A stretch of 64,000 nt of DNA from Nothophaeocryptopus gaeumannii. Lineage: Eukaryota; Ascomycota; Dothideomycetes; Mycosphaerellales; Mycosphaerellaceae. Shown piece after piece: positions 1 to 10,801 of this stretch; position 1 is the stretch's first letter; each line of letters begins with the position of its first letter. Below the pieces are notes generated by a model. That model worked only from the letters and a program-made list of their open reading frames with translations. It was not told where the DNA came from and did not search any database. The position numbers were made by a program, and so were the translations under genes. Location of the stretch: NCBI GenBank assembly GCA_031771865.1, contig JASISA010000022.1:1116001-1180000 (forward strand), written 5' to 3'.

Positions 1-2
1 AC

Positions 3-65
3 CAAGGCTGGGCATACGAGCTCGATCCCACCACGACCTACAGCCGCGGGACACTGGGAGGTTAG
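3..65 (+). CDS. possible 3' end of a gene cut by the window edge
   Basis: An open frame enters from the left edge and ends at a TAG at 63-65, giving a 20-residue tail rich in Gly, Thr and Tyr. It could be the C-terminus of a gene lying mostly outside the window. The stretch is too short to assign a family, and the reading could be chance. Only the open frame and its stop are seen; everything else is a guess. Confidence 0.2.
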   Translation, partial: QGWAYELDPTTTYSRGTLGG

Positions 66-618
66 CATGGATCTGATCGACTATTGTATTTCGACGTGGG
101 CAAAATCACTATGGAGCGAGAGATAAGGAATGTATGGACGACGGCGTTATCGGTGGCTGCATGGAATGATTATCGACCTTTCTGCTTGGGCTTTGACTTG
201 CGCGTCTGGAGACGTCTATCGGCATCAGCAATATCCCTACATTGATGTGTATCTTTAGTCCGAACGAAAGCAAAGCAGATGGCCTCACGGAGGAACAGGA
301 CAGATCTAAGAGAGTCATTTGTCTTCTCATCTAGTCTCACAACTCTCTCAACATTCGTTGGTGCTTCATGATGTCTGGAAAGCATCGAGATACTTTGAAA
401 CCGCAAGTACCATGGGTCTGACGGCGCGCCAAACCCATGTTTGCAGCTACATGCCCCTGCGATTGACGGCATCATGTTGCCGATGGCGGGGCCTCGGATG
501 CAGCTGGGCGAGGGGCACATGCCTAGGCTAGCTATCAGTAATGGACCATATCAAACATGTATATATGCTGTCTTCAAACTCATACATTCCAAATTGACCA
601 GGGTAAGTCTGTTGGAAG
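66..618. other. intergenic, nothing recognised
   Basis: Open frames on both strands here overlap each other, lack splice signals and resemble no family I know. This is probably the upstream region of the ABM-domain gene. Confidence 0.5.
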
Positions 619-1407
619 ATGGCAAACGATATAGCATTACTGTGCTACCTCTATCCAGCATCAGCTGAGAAACAGCAACGGGTAAGTCCTTCAATCAAAC
701 GATCAACTCAACTCAAGTCAACCCTTGCCAAACACATACTAATCTCCAACCAGGCCCTCACCCTCCTCCGAAAATCCGCACGAGAATACTATCGTCTCCC
801 CTCCTCAAAGTGCACAACCTGGTCCTACTTCACTCCTTTCCCACCACCCAAGACCGATTCCACCCGGATCCTGGGCGGTCTGGAGATCTACATCGAGAAA
901 TCCGCTTTGCAGAAACAACTCGATGATCCTGTGTTCTTCCAGTCATTTCAGAAAATCGCCAAAGATGAAGGACTGTTTACTGAGGATGAGGAATTGATTG
1001 CGTATTATCATACGGCTGGCTTCATCTCCCGAGGCGAGCACGCTTTGCCCTTTGGCAATGGAACGCTTGTGAGCCAATCGAAGATGATATGTAAAAACCG
1101 CGACACCGTGCTTAACATTCTGAACTCCTTCGTTCCGTTCGTACGGGATCGGGAGCCTGGTGTTCTGACATATGCGGCGTTTACGAGGCGGAAGAATCCG
1201 AAGGAGGTTTTGTTGTTTGTGAGGTATAAGGATAGGACGGCGCTGAAGGGGCACAGTGGGGCGAAGGAACATGTGGAGGTTGTGAAGAAGTTGGCGAAGG
1301 AGATTGAGAATGATATGGGGAAGGCGACGACACTTTGGATGGAGGCTGAGGATAGTTTTGTGAGTAAGGTGGAAGGGGGCCCGAGGGGAAGTGAGGCGAA
1401 GCTCTGA
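619..1407 (+). CDS. ABM (antibiotic biosynthesis monooxygenase)-like protein
   Basis: Two exons, 619-681 and 754-1407, give 238 residues. The intron 682-753 has a GTAAGT donor, a TACTAAT branch site and a CAG acceptor. It is 72 nt with no stop in frame, so an unspliced message would still be read through with 24 extra residues. The protein has the pattern of fungal dimeric alpha/beta-barrel (ABM-like) proteins: a short N-terminal strand, a YYR...W.YF segment, a central GFISRGEH stretch and a second barrel-like half near VLTYAAFTRR. Members include quinol monooxygenases and proteins of unknown activity. No cofactor motif is visible. It converges on the EthD-like gene, which has a related fold. 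Family call moderate; activity unknown. Confidence 0.6.
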   Translation: MANDIALLCYLYPASAEKQQRVSPSIKRSTQLKSTLAKHILISNQALTLLRKSAREYYRLPSSKCTTWSYFTPFPPPKTDSTRILGGLEIYIEKSALQKQLDDPVFFQSFQKIAKDEGLFTEDEELIAYYHTAGFISRGEHALPFGNGTLVSQSKMICKNRDTVLNILNSFVPFVRDREPGVLTYAAFTRRKNPKEVLLFVRYKDRTALKGHSGAKEHVEVVKKLAKEIENDMGKATTLWMEAEDSFVSKVEGGPRGSEAKL

Positions 1408-1519
1408 GGATTGGACTGGCATGGGTTCGATAGTCAAGTGTTCATCGATACAGTATTTACAATTTTGGGCAGTTCAAATCCCATCTCGCTTGGCCGTACA
1501 AATTGCATTGCTTGAGTCT

Positions 1520-1887
1520 CTAGGACGAAGTAAGTTCAACCTCTCCTGCCATGATAACGGGATCGGAGTTCGTGAAGTTAGGGACATCTGAGATCGAAAC
1601 AGTCAGCCAACGTGCCGCCCAATCTGAGACCCTTCAGCTTGAGCAAACTCACCTCCCAACACCTCCTTCGCCTCCGGCCCACTAGCGGCATCCTGAAATT
1701 GCTTGATGTTGGAGAATTCCAAAGTGGCTTGTACACAGTAAGGAGCATCATCTGGGAACTTGATGACCTTCCAGGACTTCAAGCCATAAGGTCCCCACTT
1801 TTCCTGTACGAGTGGCATGTGGGTTGCCTTGTAGTATGACATGTCGAACTTGGCGCCTTGCGGGTAGACGACCGTGACAGTGGCCAT
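1520..1887 (-). CDS. EthD-like dimeric alpha/beta-barrel protein
   Basis: The exons are 1653-1887 and 1520-1587 on the minus strand, 100 residues. The intron 1588-1652 (65 nt, GTGAGT...TCTCAG) is needed: read straight through, the protein loses its conserved end, while splicing gives LGDVPNFTNSDPVIMAGEV, the typical C-terminal strand of EthD/TIGR02118 proteins. The N-terminus has the family hallmark VVYPQGAKFDMSYYKATHMP. EthD was named from ethyl tert-butyl ether degradation in bacteria; most fungal members have no known reaction. The length is normal for a single-domain member and the gene appears intact. Confidence 0.8.
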
Positions 1888-2760
1888 GATGATCGGGTGC
1901 TCTGTTTTGGTTGTTTACTGGGAAGGATCTTTGCCGTTGTCTGCGGGATTGTTGTCAGCGGTGCGCTGTAGGAGAAACCATTCGCACGCTCACTTACAAC
2001 TGCGATGTTTCTGGTGCTTTGGAGACTCTCGTTGCTTGCGATCAAATTTGTGGAAGAAGGGAAGAGGAAGATACATATGGCACCTTAATGAGAAACTTAT
2101 CTGCCCCGCAGAGAAGCCCAAGGAAGTGGGGTTCGCAAGGGACGAGGATCAACTCCCACTTCCACCACGAAGTCCATACATCCGAAGCCAGCTGTGTCTG
2201 TCATCCGGCTCAGCCACTGATAGCGGCCTACGTGCGCGCAGGCACAGCTTAGAGTCTACGAGTTGCTGGTCTCGACTCAAGCCCGAGCTGTCTCAGAGCT
2301 TGTGATGCAGGGAGGGAAGCTCTCCTATCCCTCGGCTACGAACGCGAATATTCCCGGCTGAATGTCTGGAGCAGGCGACAGAGTTGATCAATATATAGAG
2401 CACTTCTGTCAAAGGAAGAAGTGGTATTGAGAAGTAGTATGAATGCCAACTCCGTCAGCCTTCGAATGTAGCTGTTTCGCGATATGTTATGGATGTATTC
2501 GGCTCAAGCAATTGGACCGCTGAACCCTTTCCACGTCCAAGACGCGTACGTCCACAATGGTAATGGACATCTCTCAGTGGAAGCAGTGACGTTGGTGAGA
2601 ACGGCGAATGGACCGTGTTGTTGACGAGCAGAGACAGACGTCAAGGCTGTCAGGGATCAGGCCATGAACCCTGACGATGAACGTCAAGCCAAACTTCACA
2701 CACAACCGGGCCCGGAATCCTTCCGCGAAACATCCAGTCTCCGTCAAAACCCATTCCAAC
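1888..2760. other. intergenic between the EthD-like gene and nudC
   Basis: Shared upstream region of two divergently transcribed genes. Overlapping open frames at 1911-2305 have no family resemblance or splice structure. An in-frame ATG at 2677 would lengthen NudC by 28 residues but lies outside the conserved protein. Confidence 0.5.
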
Positions 2761-3411
2761 ATGGCCGAAGACAGAGCATCGTCGCCCACGCCTGAGGAGC
2801 GCAAGCGTCTCGACGAGGAGGCTAAGAAGAAGGAGCAGGAAGAGCAGAGCAAGCTGCCGTACAAATGGGACCAGACAATCGCTGACCTGGACCTCACCGC
2901 GGTCATCCCCGCCAACATCAAGGGCAAAGACCTCGATGTGAAGATCATGAAGACCAGCCTGAAGGCTGGAATCAGAGGACAAGAACCCATCATCGATGTG
3001 AGTAGACCACCTTACTTCCATATTCCAAATGGTTCAGCTCGCTAACATCCACCTCCATAGGGCACCCTCCCCCACCCCATCCTCGTCGACGACTCCACCT
3101 GGACGCTCGAAAGCACCGTCTCAGGAACCAAAGAACTCTCCATCCACCTCGACAAAATCAACAAAATGGAATGGTGGGCCCACGTCGTGACCTCCGCCCC
3201 GAAAATCGATACATCCAAAATTACTCCGGAGAACAGCAAGCTTAGCGATCTTGATGGCGAGACGAGGAGTATGGTGGAGAAGATGATGTACGATCAGAGG
3301 CAGAAGGAGGCGGGACAGCCTACGAGCGATGAGCAGAAGAAGATGGAGATGTTGAAGAAGTTTCAGGAACAGCATCCGGAGATGGATTTCTCGAATGCGA
3401 AGATTGGGTGA
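2761..3411 (+). CDS. nudC: nuclear movement protein NudC
   Basis: Exons 2761-2997 and 3061-3411 encode 195 residues. The intron 2998-3060 starts GTGAGT and ends CATAG with a GCTAAC branch site. The protein has an acidic/lysine-rich coiled-coil-like N-terminus (EERKRLDEEAKKKEQEEQ), then a CS (p23-like) domain from about residue 38 (YKWDQTIADLDL) to 140, including the conserved WW segment of NudC proteins, and a C-terminal helix with EKMMYDQRQK. In Aspergillus, NUDC stabilises dynein-pathway proteins needed for nuclear migration. I chose the ATG at 2761 because the family begins close to this coiled-coil. The length is typical (about 190-200). Confidence 0.93.
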
Positions 3412-3699
3412 AAAGGTGACATCAGAGTAGGAGCTCTTGTGGGTATACGCGAAAGGCCATGAGATGACGCCCGAGACTATGAGCTACTCATGCCGAGCGA
3501 GTTAATTCCACAGGACCTAGTCTATGCGCTCCAACACGGGCCGATGGAGCAGAGTATGTGGCTCGTGAGCTCGGCGCGCGAATGACGAAGTCTCAGTCAC
3601 GTAGCATATGTGGGTATATCAATGAAAAGCAGAGCCCTTGGAAATGCTTAATGTACCGCGCTCGGCATCATGTGCCTGTGCAGTCTTGAAGCAGACTTA

Positions 3700-6084
3700 T
3701 CACATCATATCCTGGTGAAGATTACACGGCCAGTCGCCAGTCACATACGGCGGTCCGGTCATATCGCCAAGTGTGACATTGGTCGGCATCCTTGCATTCA
3801 TATCTCCCATCTGCATCGTCGGCGGCAGCGAAGAAATGTCTTCCATGATCCGTTCCCAATCCATCCAGGTGAGATCCCCGCCTTGCAGTCCAGAGAAGTC
3901 TGCGTTCAGTGGTAAGTCCATCGGGCCGGGCATCATGCCTTGGCCGGGCATGGGGCCCATAGACATTGTGGGCTGAAGATGAGATTGATTTTGAGCATGT
4001 GCAAGAGGCGCCAGTGGTCCGGGCTCGACCTGATCCGGCAGCCTGGATCCCAGTGTCACACTCGACATGTGGTGGTCTGAAGGGCTAATGGGATTGTTGC
4101 TGCTGCTGCTGGATGTTGAAGCTTCTGTACCATCTCGGAAAGCAGCTGCTTTCTTGTAAAGCTTCTCAATGGGTTTCCATAGTTGGCCATTTCGAGTATC
4201 GGCGACCTGCCGCGAGTGCCGTTCATAGGACTTTTCGACGTACATCCATGCAGTATTTGCGAGCTCGGTATCGCGGATCGAACACAATCCGGCGAGCGCG
4301 ACGGCGAGCGCGTGCCATTGTACCCTGTGTTGGTGAAAGTCAGCTTTGACATCTGGTGTCCGCGGGTTGAGCATTTCTTACCAGAATATCCATCTCCAGC
4401 AACCAGACTCTGGATCCTGGTGGGTCGCCTCGCTTTCCCGAAGGCTGTTCACCGCAAGTTGCAGCACGAAAGGGCTGTCCACGCGGGGTGGTATGCTGGA
4501 TACATGTCGCTGCATGGGCCTGACAGCGCGGAGGACACTGGACGCCGCCATGGAATTGCCAACCGCGAAGATGAAGCGATGGAAAGGGTTTGATAGGTCG
4601 CAGAACTGCAAATACTTCTCGCGAATCTCCTTTCCAAGGTTCAAGGCTCGGTCCAATCGCTGCTGCCATGTTTCGCCTTTCAACCTGGCTTCATTCTCTG
4701 GAATCAATAATCGCATCGTTAGACTTGTTGCCATGTGTGCCATGAGGCTGAATGACATGTCACTCAGGCCGTTTTCTCGGTTCGGTATCGTCGTAGAGTT
4801 CTCATCAAATTCGTCATCATTTGCATTACTCGGTGGCGGAGTGTTCGTGGCGTTCAGTGGAATGAGGACTTCAGTCCCTCGATCGACTGCCGCGAAAGCA
4901 TCGAGTACCCGGATCTGATGCCACAGTCTTCGCCTCGTCTCCTTCTCGTACGGTGTATGATGTGGATTCTCGTGGTGAATGCCAATACCTTGCGCTATTC
5001 GCATGATCAGTCCGACCATCGTCTGTGTGCAAGAAGTCAGTAGAGATCGCAACACCAACCAAGCGACTTCACGAGAGCTCACCCAAGGCTTTCTGCTGGG
5101 ATCCGTCATTCGAGCGGCTGCCTGTGTCTTGGTCAATAGGATTCCATTAAATCATTCCAGGGGAGATAAACGAACAGTGTAGGCCACACAGGCCTGGAGT
5201 GTGGCGAGGTCACTCGTGTTGATCAGGTCAGCCTGTGTAAGAGCGACATCGCATTGTCTCCGATACTGTTGCAGAAGCTGTGGCCTTGGTACGCGAAACC
5301 GAGCATAGCAATCGCTGTCCCGTAAGGACGTCACGGCAGCAAACCACATTGCTACCTTGAGGGCTTTGTTAGGGGGAGAATCTGCACTGTGGCCGAGGTA
5401 AGTGCTTCCAGACTCAAGGAATGGTTTGACAGTTGGTCGGTGGAGAAGCTTGAACACGGGATCGACGTTGTGAAGATAGAGATCGTAGAGCTGCGCAGCC
5501 ATTCTCGGCGAAGGCTCTGGCAAAGCATTGGGCACTATGAACACTGAGCCCTGAGGGCATATGAGAATGTCGTGTTCTGCGTTCGGGTTGTTGGTCAAAG
5601 GATGGACGTTCGGTGATGGTGGCGATTGCTCCTCCTCTGACTCGTCTTCTTCCAGGGCATCTCTTAATGCTTGTACCTCATTGGAAAGAGTCGACCAGAA
5701 AGGACTGCCCAGGTATCTTCCGACAGATGGCGAGGGCGGGTCTTGAGACTCTGGAGTCCTTACACCATCTTCCGGCTCATTGTGCTCTGGGTCCTCTGGC
5801 GAATTGGAATCAACACCAACCTCGCCACTCAGGGCATCCACTAGGCTCTCCAATTTGGTGATTCGACTCCGTAGCTCTGTGTCGACAGCGCGCTTTCCAC
5901 CGTGTCGTGTTCTCGGTTTCCTAGTACTCGGAATACACTGCAAGCTTGATCTTTGGCATTGGCCACAAGGAAAAGTGCGATCGCATTTGATCTTCTTCCT
6001 CTGACACGCCTGACACGCGAGTCGACTATGTCCCAGGCCATCGTTTATTTGCACCAGCGGCTGCTTGGCTCGAGAGTCGTCCAT
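3700..6084 (-). CDS. Zn2Cys6 transcription factor with fungal_trans domain
   Basis: Four exons on the minus strand, 5176-6084, 5083-5121, 4382-5022 and 3700-4324, give 737 residues. Introns are 54, 60 and 57 nt. The 60-nt intron (5023-5082) has no stop in frame, and its removal restores the conserved W-T-M-V-G-L-I-M-R-I-A-Q-G-I-G segment of the middle homology region. The binuclear cluster is at residues 24-50 with C-x2-C-x6-C-x5-C-x2-C-x6-C spacing, followed by a basic linker and a likely dimerising helix. The C-terminus is Met/Pro/Gly-rich and may activate transcription. The target pathway cannot be read from context: neighbours are nudC and a zinc-finger gene, with no biosynthetic cluster. 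The small 39-nt exon rests on splice signals and family alignment. Confidence 0.9.
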
Positions 6085-6702
6085 TAGGCCCGTTCAAGCA
6101 AGTGGAGCATTAATGATAGGTTATGAGATGAAGCAATGTCCCGGCCAGCATAGTCATCAGCGAAGCCGAGAGCACGTATACATCGAATGTGTAGTCATGC
6201 GTGGTTCGGGACACAGCACGCAACGGTGACCAGTCAGACTTGGATGTTGCAGAAACCTGGTCTTCGATGATGCGTTTCGGCTGAGAGATGGTTGTTGCCG
6301 CGCGGTCAACACCGTGATTAATGAGATGGTATGATGGCCTCTGACAAAGGCCGTCGGAGATGATAGCCAGATGTTCGAGGATGCAAGCAGTTTTCAGCGC
6401 CAATGCAGCTGCCTCCAGTCTTCCAACATGAAGTGGAGCGTGACGGTAGGGCCTTGGATTGATCTGACACACCCCTGCGCGCATCGGCCAATCGTTCAAT
6501 TGACCCTAGCTTCGTCCGAATTGTTTACTCCATCTGGGTATTGCAATTCTCGAATACCGAGACACGCTACGTACATGCATTGTGCCGTTGCTCTTGCTTT
6601 GTTCGCAGCAACTCACTTCGTCCTTGACCTGGCGACTTGATCGTTATCGCCGGCGGCGAACTCACGCAACCTCCTCCGTATCGTACTCACCCTCGTACCA
6701 CG
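6085..6702. other. shared upstream region of two divergent genes
   Basis: About 620 bp separate the starts of the Zn2Cys6 regulator and the C3HC zinc-finger gene. A minus-strand open frame at 6110-6499 has no recognisable product. Confidence 0.5.
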
Positions 6703-8088
6703 ATGCCTGAAGCCATCGCTACAACGAAGCGCAAATTCTACAAGGCCCTCGATGCTCTTACCACTCCATCTCAGGTGGCTCTAGCAGACACGCAGTCAGT
6801 ATTGCCCACAAGCAGCAAGCGTACCTCGGCTGCCGTCACCGCGTTCGACGAGGCTCGAGAACGCGCCAGGAAGCGCCTGCGACAGAGCGCGTCGACCACA
6901 TCGCTCCACGATCTGAGCAATGCCAATGGCTCCGTCATCTCCCTCCCTCGCAAGACTACGATCAAGGACAAAGACTCGACTTCGAAGTCGCAGCCACCAC
7001 CCAACTTCTCACCATGGTCGCAAGAGACATTCTTGTCACGTTTAAAGACATACAGTAGCGTCAGCCTGTGGCATCCGAAGCCGGACGATATCAATGAAGT
7101 GGAGTGGGCAAAACGAGGCTGGACCTGCGTCGATTTGAACACTGTCGCCTGCAAAGGTTGTGGAAGGAGAGTGGTTGTGAGCTTGGACGTTCCGAGGAAG
7201 AAGCAAGTGGATGTCAACGAAGGAGAGCACAATGAAGAAATAGACGAAGATGAGGAGGCTGCCGCATTGGAGCATGCTTTAGCTGATCGCTATAAGTCGG
7301 AGATCATCAATGGCCACTCCGGTTCATGCATGTGGTACAAAGCCGGCTGCAAAGACGACATATACCGCTTGCCAGTCGTTAGGCCCTCGATCTGGCAACC
7401 TGAGCTCCGCAAACGCCTTCGTTCCTTGCTCAGCATCGGAAGTTCCATCGAAGACATCAAGACCAAATGCCCGGATACTTCTTCGGAGAAGCTGTTGAAA
7501 GACCTACCCCGTGAGGCAATAGACACATCCGACACGGAAAAGCCACACACCACGAAAGCCTTCGAGATAGCCATGCACGGATGGCGTGGATCCTTAGAGT
7601 CAGGCACTGATCTCTTACACTGCGACGCCTGTTTTCAGCGCATTGGTCTCTGGATGTACCAGCCCGGATACAGACCCTCCCGCCCAGCCACCGGCGATCC
7701 AGAGGAAGAGGACGATGACGACGTGGGCATCGTGGATCTGGTCGAGATGCATCGCGACTACTGTCCTTGGCGAAGTTCCGAAACACAAAGAGCTACGGGT
7801 AGCCTGGGTGGGCTCAATGCATGCCAGATCCTACATCGTGTGGTTGCGACCTGTGCGCGGGATCATAGGAGGAGATCTCATGAGATCACGACGGAAAACA
7901 CACAGCAGATTGAGGAGCCGGATGAGAGTGTCTTTGATTCGCCGCGGACGGTGTCGAGGGAGGAGATTGCAAGGCAAGATAAAGAGAGGGAGTCGAAGTT
8001 GAAGAAGTTGAAGAACTTGTTCAACATTAAGCGAAGGTCAACGATTAAGGCACCGGCGAAGGCGAGTATTGCAAAGACAGGAACCTAA
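6703..8088 (+). CDS. C3HC zinc-finger / Rsm1-like nuclear protein
   Basis: An intronless gene of 461 residues. The open frame continues upstream to 6637, but ATG 6703 starts the conserved part (KRKFYKALDAL). The N-terminal half carries a zf-C3HC domain: FSPWSQETFLSRLKTY, then W-x-C...C-x2-C (ACKGCGRR) and a downstream H/C pair (GHSGSCMW). The second half has an Rsm1-like repeat with CDACFQRIGLWMY and HRDYCPW. This architecture matches human NIPA/ZC3HC1 and fission yeast Rsm1, which is linked to mRNA export. The fungal gene may act in the nucleus in export or at the nuclear pore. The C-terminus is lysine-rich, possibly a nuclear localisation signal. It ends tail-to-tail with glyoxalase, 207 bp apart. 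Confidence 0.85.
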   Translation: MPEAIATTKRKFYKALDALTTPSQVALADTQSVLPTSSKRTSAAVTAFDEARERARKRLRQSASTTSLHDLSNANGSVISLPRKTTIKDKDSTSKSQPPPNFSPWSQETFLSRLKTYSSVSLWHPKPDDINEVEWAKRGWTCVDLNTVACKGCGRRVVVSLDVPRKKQVDVNEGEHNEEIDEDEEAAALEHALADRYKSEIINGHSGSCMWYKAGCKDDIYRLPVVRPSIWQPELRKRLRSLLSIGSSIEDIKTKCPDTSSEKLLKDLPREAIDTSDTEKPHTTKAFEIAMHGWRGSLESGTDLLHCDACFQRIGLWMYQPGYRPSRPATGDPEEEDDDDVGIVDLVEMHRDYCPWRSSETQRATGSLGGLNACQILHRVVATCARDHRRRSHEITTENTQQIEEPDESVFDSPRTVSREEIARQDKERESKLKKLKNLFNIKRRSTIKAPAKASIAKTGT

Positions 8089-8295
8089 GGAAGTGAGAAT
8101 TTATTTGGAGCGTTCAAGCGCAGCATTCAGATGCATGACAGGATAGTGATGTACAATAAAACACGACAGAGTCGCAAACAGCCACGCCTTCTCATCTACT
8201 CTTTGCTCAAGCAGGTTGATCTTTCAACTTGTTCTGAAGTATGTACACTGAACACACAGTCTGGATTGCACTTCGCCAGTACCTCTAGAATTTGC

Positions 8296-9466
8296 CTAGT
8301 ACTTCCCCGGCGCAGCCTTATACTTCTCATTCTGAATAACCTCGATCCAGTATCCATCCGGGTCCAACACGAACGCCACATTCTTCATCCTCCCATCTGT
8401 TAACCTCTTCTTCCACTGCACCCCCTTCTCCTCAAATCTCTGACACGCCGCATCCAAATCATCCACGCTCACACAGACATGTCCAAAGCCCTGGGGATCG
8501 CTGTTCCCGTCGTGGTAGACTTTTCCGGATTCTTTCTCGGTTCCGTGGTTCCAAGTCAACTCGAGAAGGCCTTCGCGGTCGGCCACGGGATTGACGCCGT
8601 TGACGGATTTGTCGGATTTGGGGGGTGGGCCGTAGGCGAGGAAGTAGAGGGTGAAATCGGAGCCGGGATTTTCGCGCAGAAAGGTCATGCCCATTACTTC
8701 TTGGTAGAATTTGAGGGAGACATCTTTGTCTTTGACGCGGATCATGGTGTGGTTCATGCGGTAGGTTGAGAGGTCGGTGTCCTTGACGTTTTCGGTTTTT
8801 TCAACGTCGTTTTGGGCGATGATTTCGACCCAATACTCGTCGGGGTCGAGGGCGAACTGATGACGGTCAGTGTTTTGCCTTCAATGCATAATGTATGATG
8901 TCGACACCGATCACTCACTGCAATGTGGTGCATTCGTCCATCCTTCAATCGCTTCTGGAATTTATACCCAGCATCCTCTAATCTCTGGCAAGCTGCCTGG
9001 ATGTTGTCGACACTGACGCAGACGTGGCCGAAGCCTTTGCCGTGGTCCTTGTTTCCGTTTGCGACTTTGTAGTTGGTGTCGTTCTCAGTGCCGTAGTTGT
9101 GGGTAAGCTCGATGATGCCCTCGCGATCGGTCCAGTGGTTGCCGTGAGAGACGGCTTTTGGTCCATCGTATGCAAGGAAGTAGAGATCGAACTTGTTGTC
9201 CGGGAACTCGAACTTGTTCACTTGGGACATTCCAAGGTGCTCGTAGAACTTGACACTAGCCTTTGGGTCCTTGACCTGTGTAGATGAAGATGCCTGTCAG
9301 TATCCGCGTTAACTCCAATGGTGTTGAAATATCGTACCCTGAGCATAGTGTGGTTGAAACGGTACTTCGAAGTGTCAGTCATGGCTGCGGTTGCGTATGC
9401 TCTTGCTGGAGTCGGTGCCAATTGTTGTGTAGTCAAGATGGCTCGCCTTATCGCAGATGAGAACAT
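8296..9466 (-). CDS. GLO1: glyoxalase I (lactoylglutathione lyase), two-domain
   Basis: Exons 9338-9466, 8919-9275 and 8296-8856 give 348 residues; both introns are 62 nt. Two tandem glyoxalase domains are visible, each with the metal ligands of the family: NHTMLR/NHTMIR His, IELT/LELT Glu, GFGHVCVSVD His, and YWVEI/YWIEV Glu. The enzyme isomerises the hemithioacetal of methylglyoxal and glutathione to S-lactoylglutathione. Fused two-domain enzymes are normal in fungi. The first 28 residues are rich in Arg, Ala and Thr without acids and look like a mitochondrial presequence; a second ATG follows directly, before TDTSKYRFNH. Dual mitochondrial and cytosolic products are therefore possible (inference). 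Confidence 0.93.
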
Positions 9467-9905
9467 GATGGTTCATGGAGGAGAGCTGTTCGCGGCATCA
9501 AATAAAATGTCGGCCAATGACGCACTCTTCGTGCCCCGCATTGGATGACAACATGGGTTCCGATGGCCCCTCCGACCGTATGGCCTCGTTTTTTGCACAC
9601 AAGGAAGTGACTGACAGCCGCTTTGCAGATATATGGACTCATGTCTGGCTGGAAGTTCGTCACTTCATCTCATAGAGAGTAGCTACAGACGTTCGGTCGG
9701 TCAGAGAAGTCAGCAAGCACGCCGCCCATCTTCGCAGAAATACTCTTCATTTGGATTCCCACGTCCAACTGTAATCTTGAGTGCGACCGCGGACTGCTCC
9801 CCTCATATCCCGGCCCACGCTCTGAGCGCCCAGACGCCTGCGCACTCAAGCAAAAAGGATATGTCTAATAACTATACATCGTCATGTCGTCGTCAACGTC
9901 TTGAT
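9467..9905. other. intergenic, nothing recognised
   Basis: Upstream of glyoxalase and downstream of the adenylyltransferase, both on the minus strand. I see no gene, repeat or RNA here. Confidence 0.5.
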
Positions 9906-10801
9906 TTAAGGACTGCTCGAGCTCGATGCAGGGGCTACACCGGCGCTTTCGCCAGCCTTGAGCCCCTTGCCCTTCTCGCTGTTGCCGCTCGCCACGCCGT
10001 CCTCGTCGTAGAGATTATGTGCTTCAATATACTGCACCACCGGCTCCGGAACGAGATAGCGAATAGACATATCGCGTCGCCGGAACAACCGAATCTTCGT
10101 GGAGCTGATATCATTCTGGACCAGCTGTTGGATGACCCATATGTTGTCCTTCCACTGCTGCAGGGTCGAGAGTGCCTCGTCGATGTCGGTCCCGGATCGC
10201 TGTATGGTGTGTTAGACTTTAGAAAGAAGTACAGTAGGTTGCAACTTACCTCAACAATGAACGCGCCAAAGTTGTGCAGAATGTAGTCAATATCCTTGGC
10301 GGCCCACACGCCAGGCGTGCCCATCGTCTGGATAAGATCCGCACCTGCGAGCAGGGCAATACGGCACTTCTTTCTGCCAACGGGAGTCTCAACACCGCCA
10401 ATGACCTCATTGATCTCGTGGTCGAAGTGGTCCAGCACCTTCGCAGTCTCCAAGTATTCGCTGTGCAGGGCCTCCCACGGGTCGACACTAATCCAACTAC
10501 TCTGCTGCGAAGCCAACGTACACATGTTGATACGATGCTCGGCCTTCACCAGTCCCGTCTTCTTATAAGCATCACCGACACATGACAAGTATGCGCCGAC
10601 AACTTCGAAGTTGGTATTGAAGCGAGCATAATCCGCAGCCATCTCGAACATGCGCAGATGGAGGAATGTAATGGGCGAGAACGAGCCGCAAGCGACCAAG
10701 ACCAAAGGTGTGCGTTCAGCATCTTGTATTCTCCGTCGCAGTCGGCTGTGTGGAAATTCGTACTCGTCAAGAGTCATATCACCTCTGATGTCGTCGGCCA
10801 T
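9906..10801 (-). CDS. NMA1: nicotinamide/nicotinate-nucleotide adenylyltransferase
   Basis: Exons 10250-10801 and 9906-10199 with a 50-nt intron (GTAAGT...TACAG) give 281 residues. The enzyme joins NMN or NaMN with ATP to make NAD or deamido-NAD. The nucleotidyltransferase motif is GSFSPITFLHLRMFE near residue 40, the second signature ISSTKIR lies in the last exon, and LLAGADLIQTMGTPGVW covers the nucleotide-binding middle part. The frame stays open upstream to 11167, so an N-terminal extension of about 120 residues is possible; yeast NMA1/NMA2 also have long N-termini. ATG 10801 is preferred because conserved sequence begins just after it. The C-terminal Ser/Pro tail is not conserved. Confidence 0.92.
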
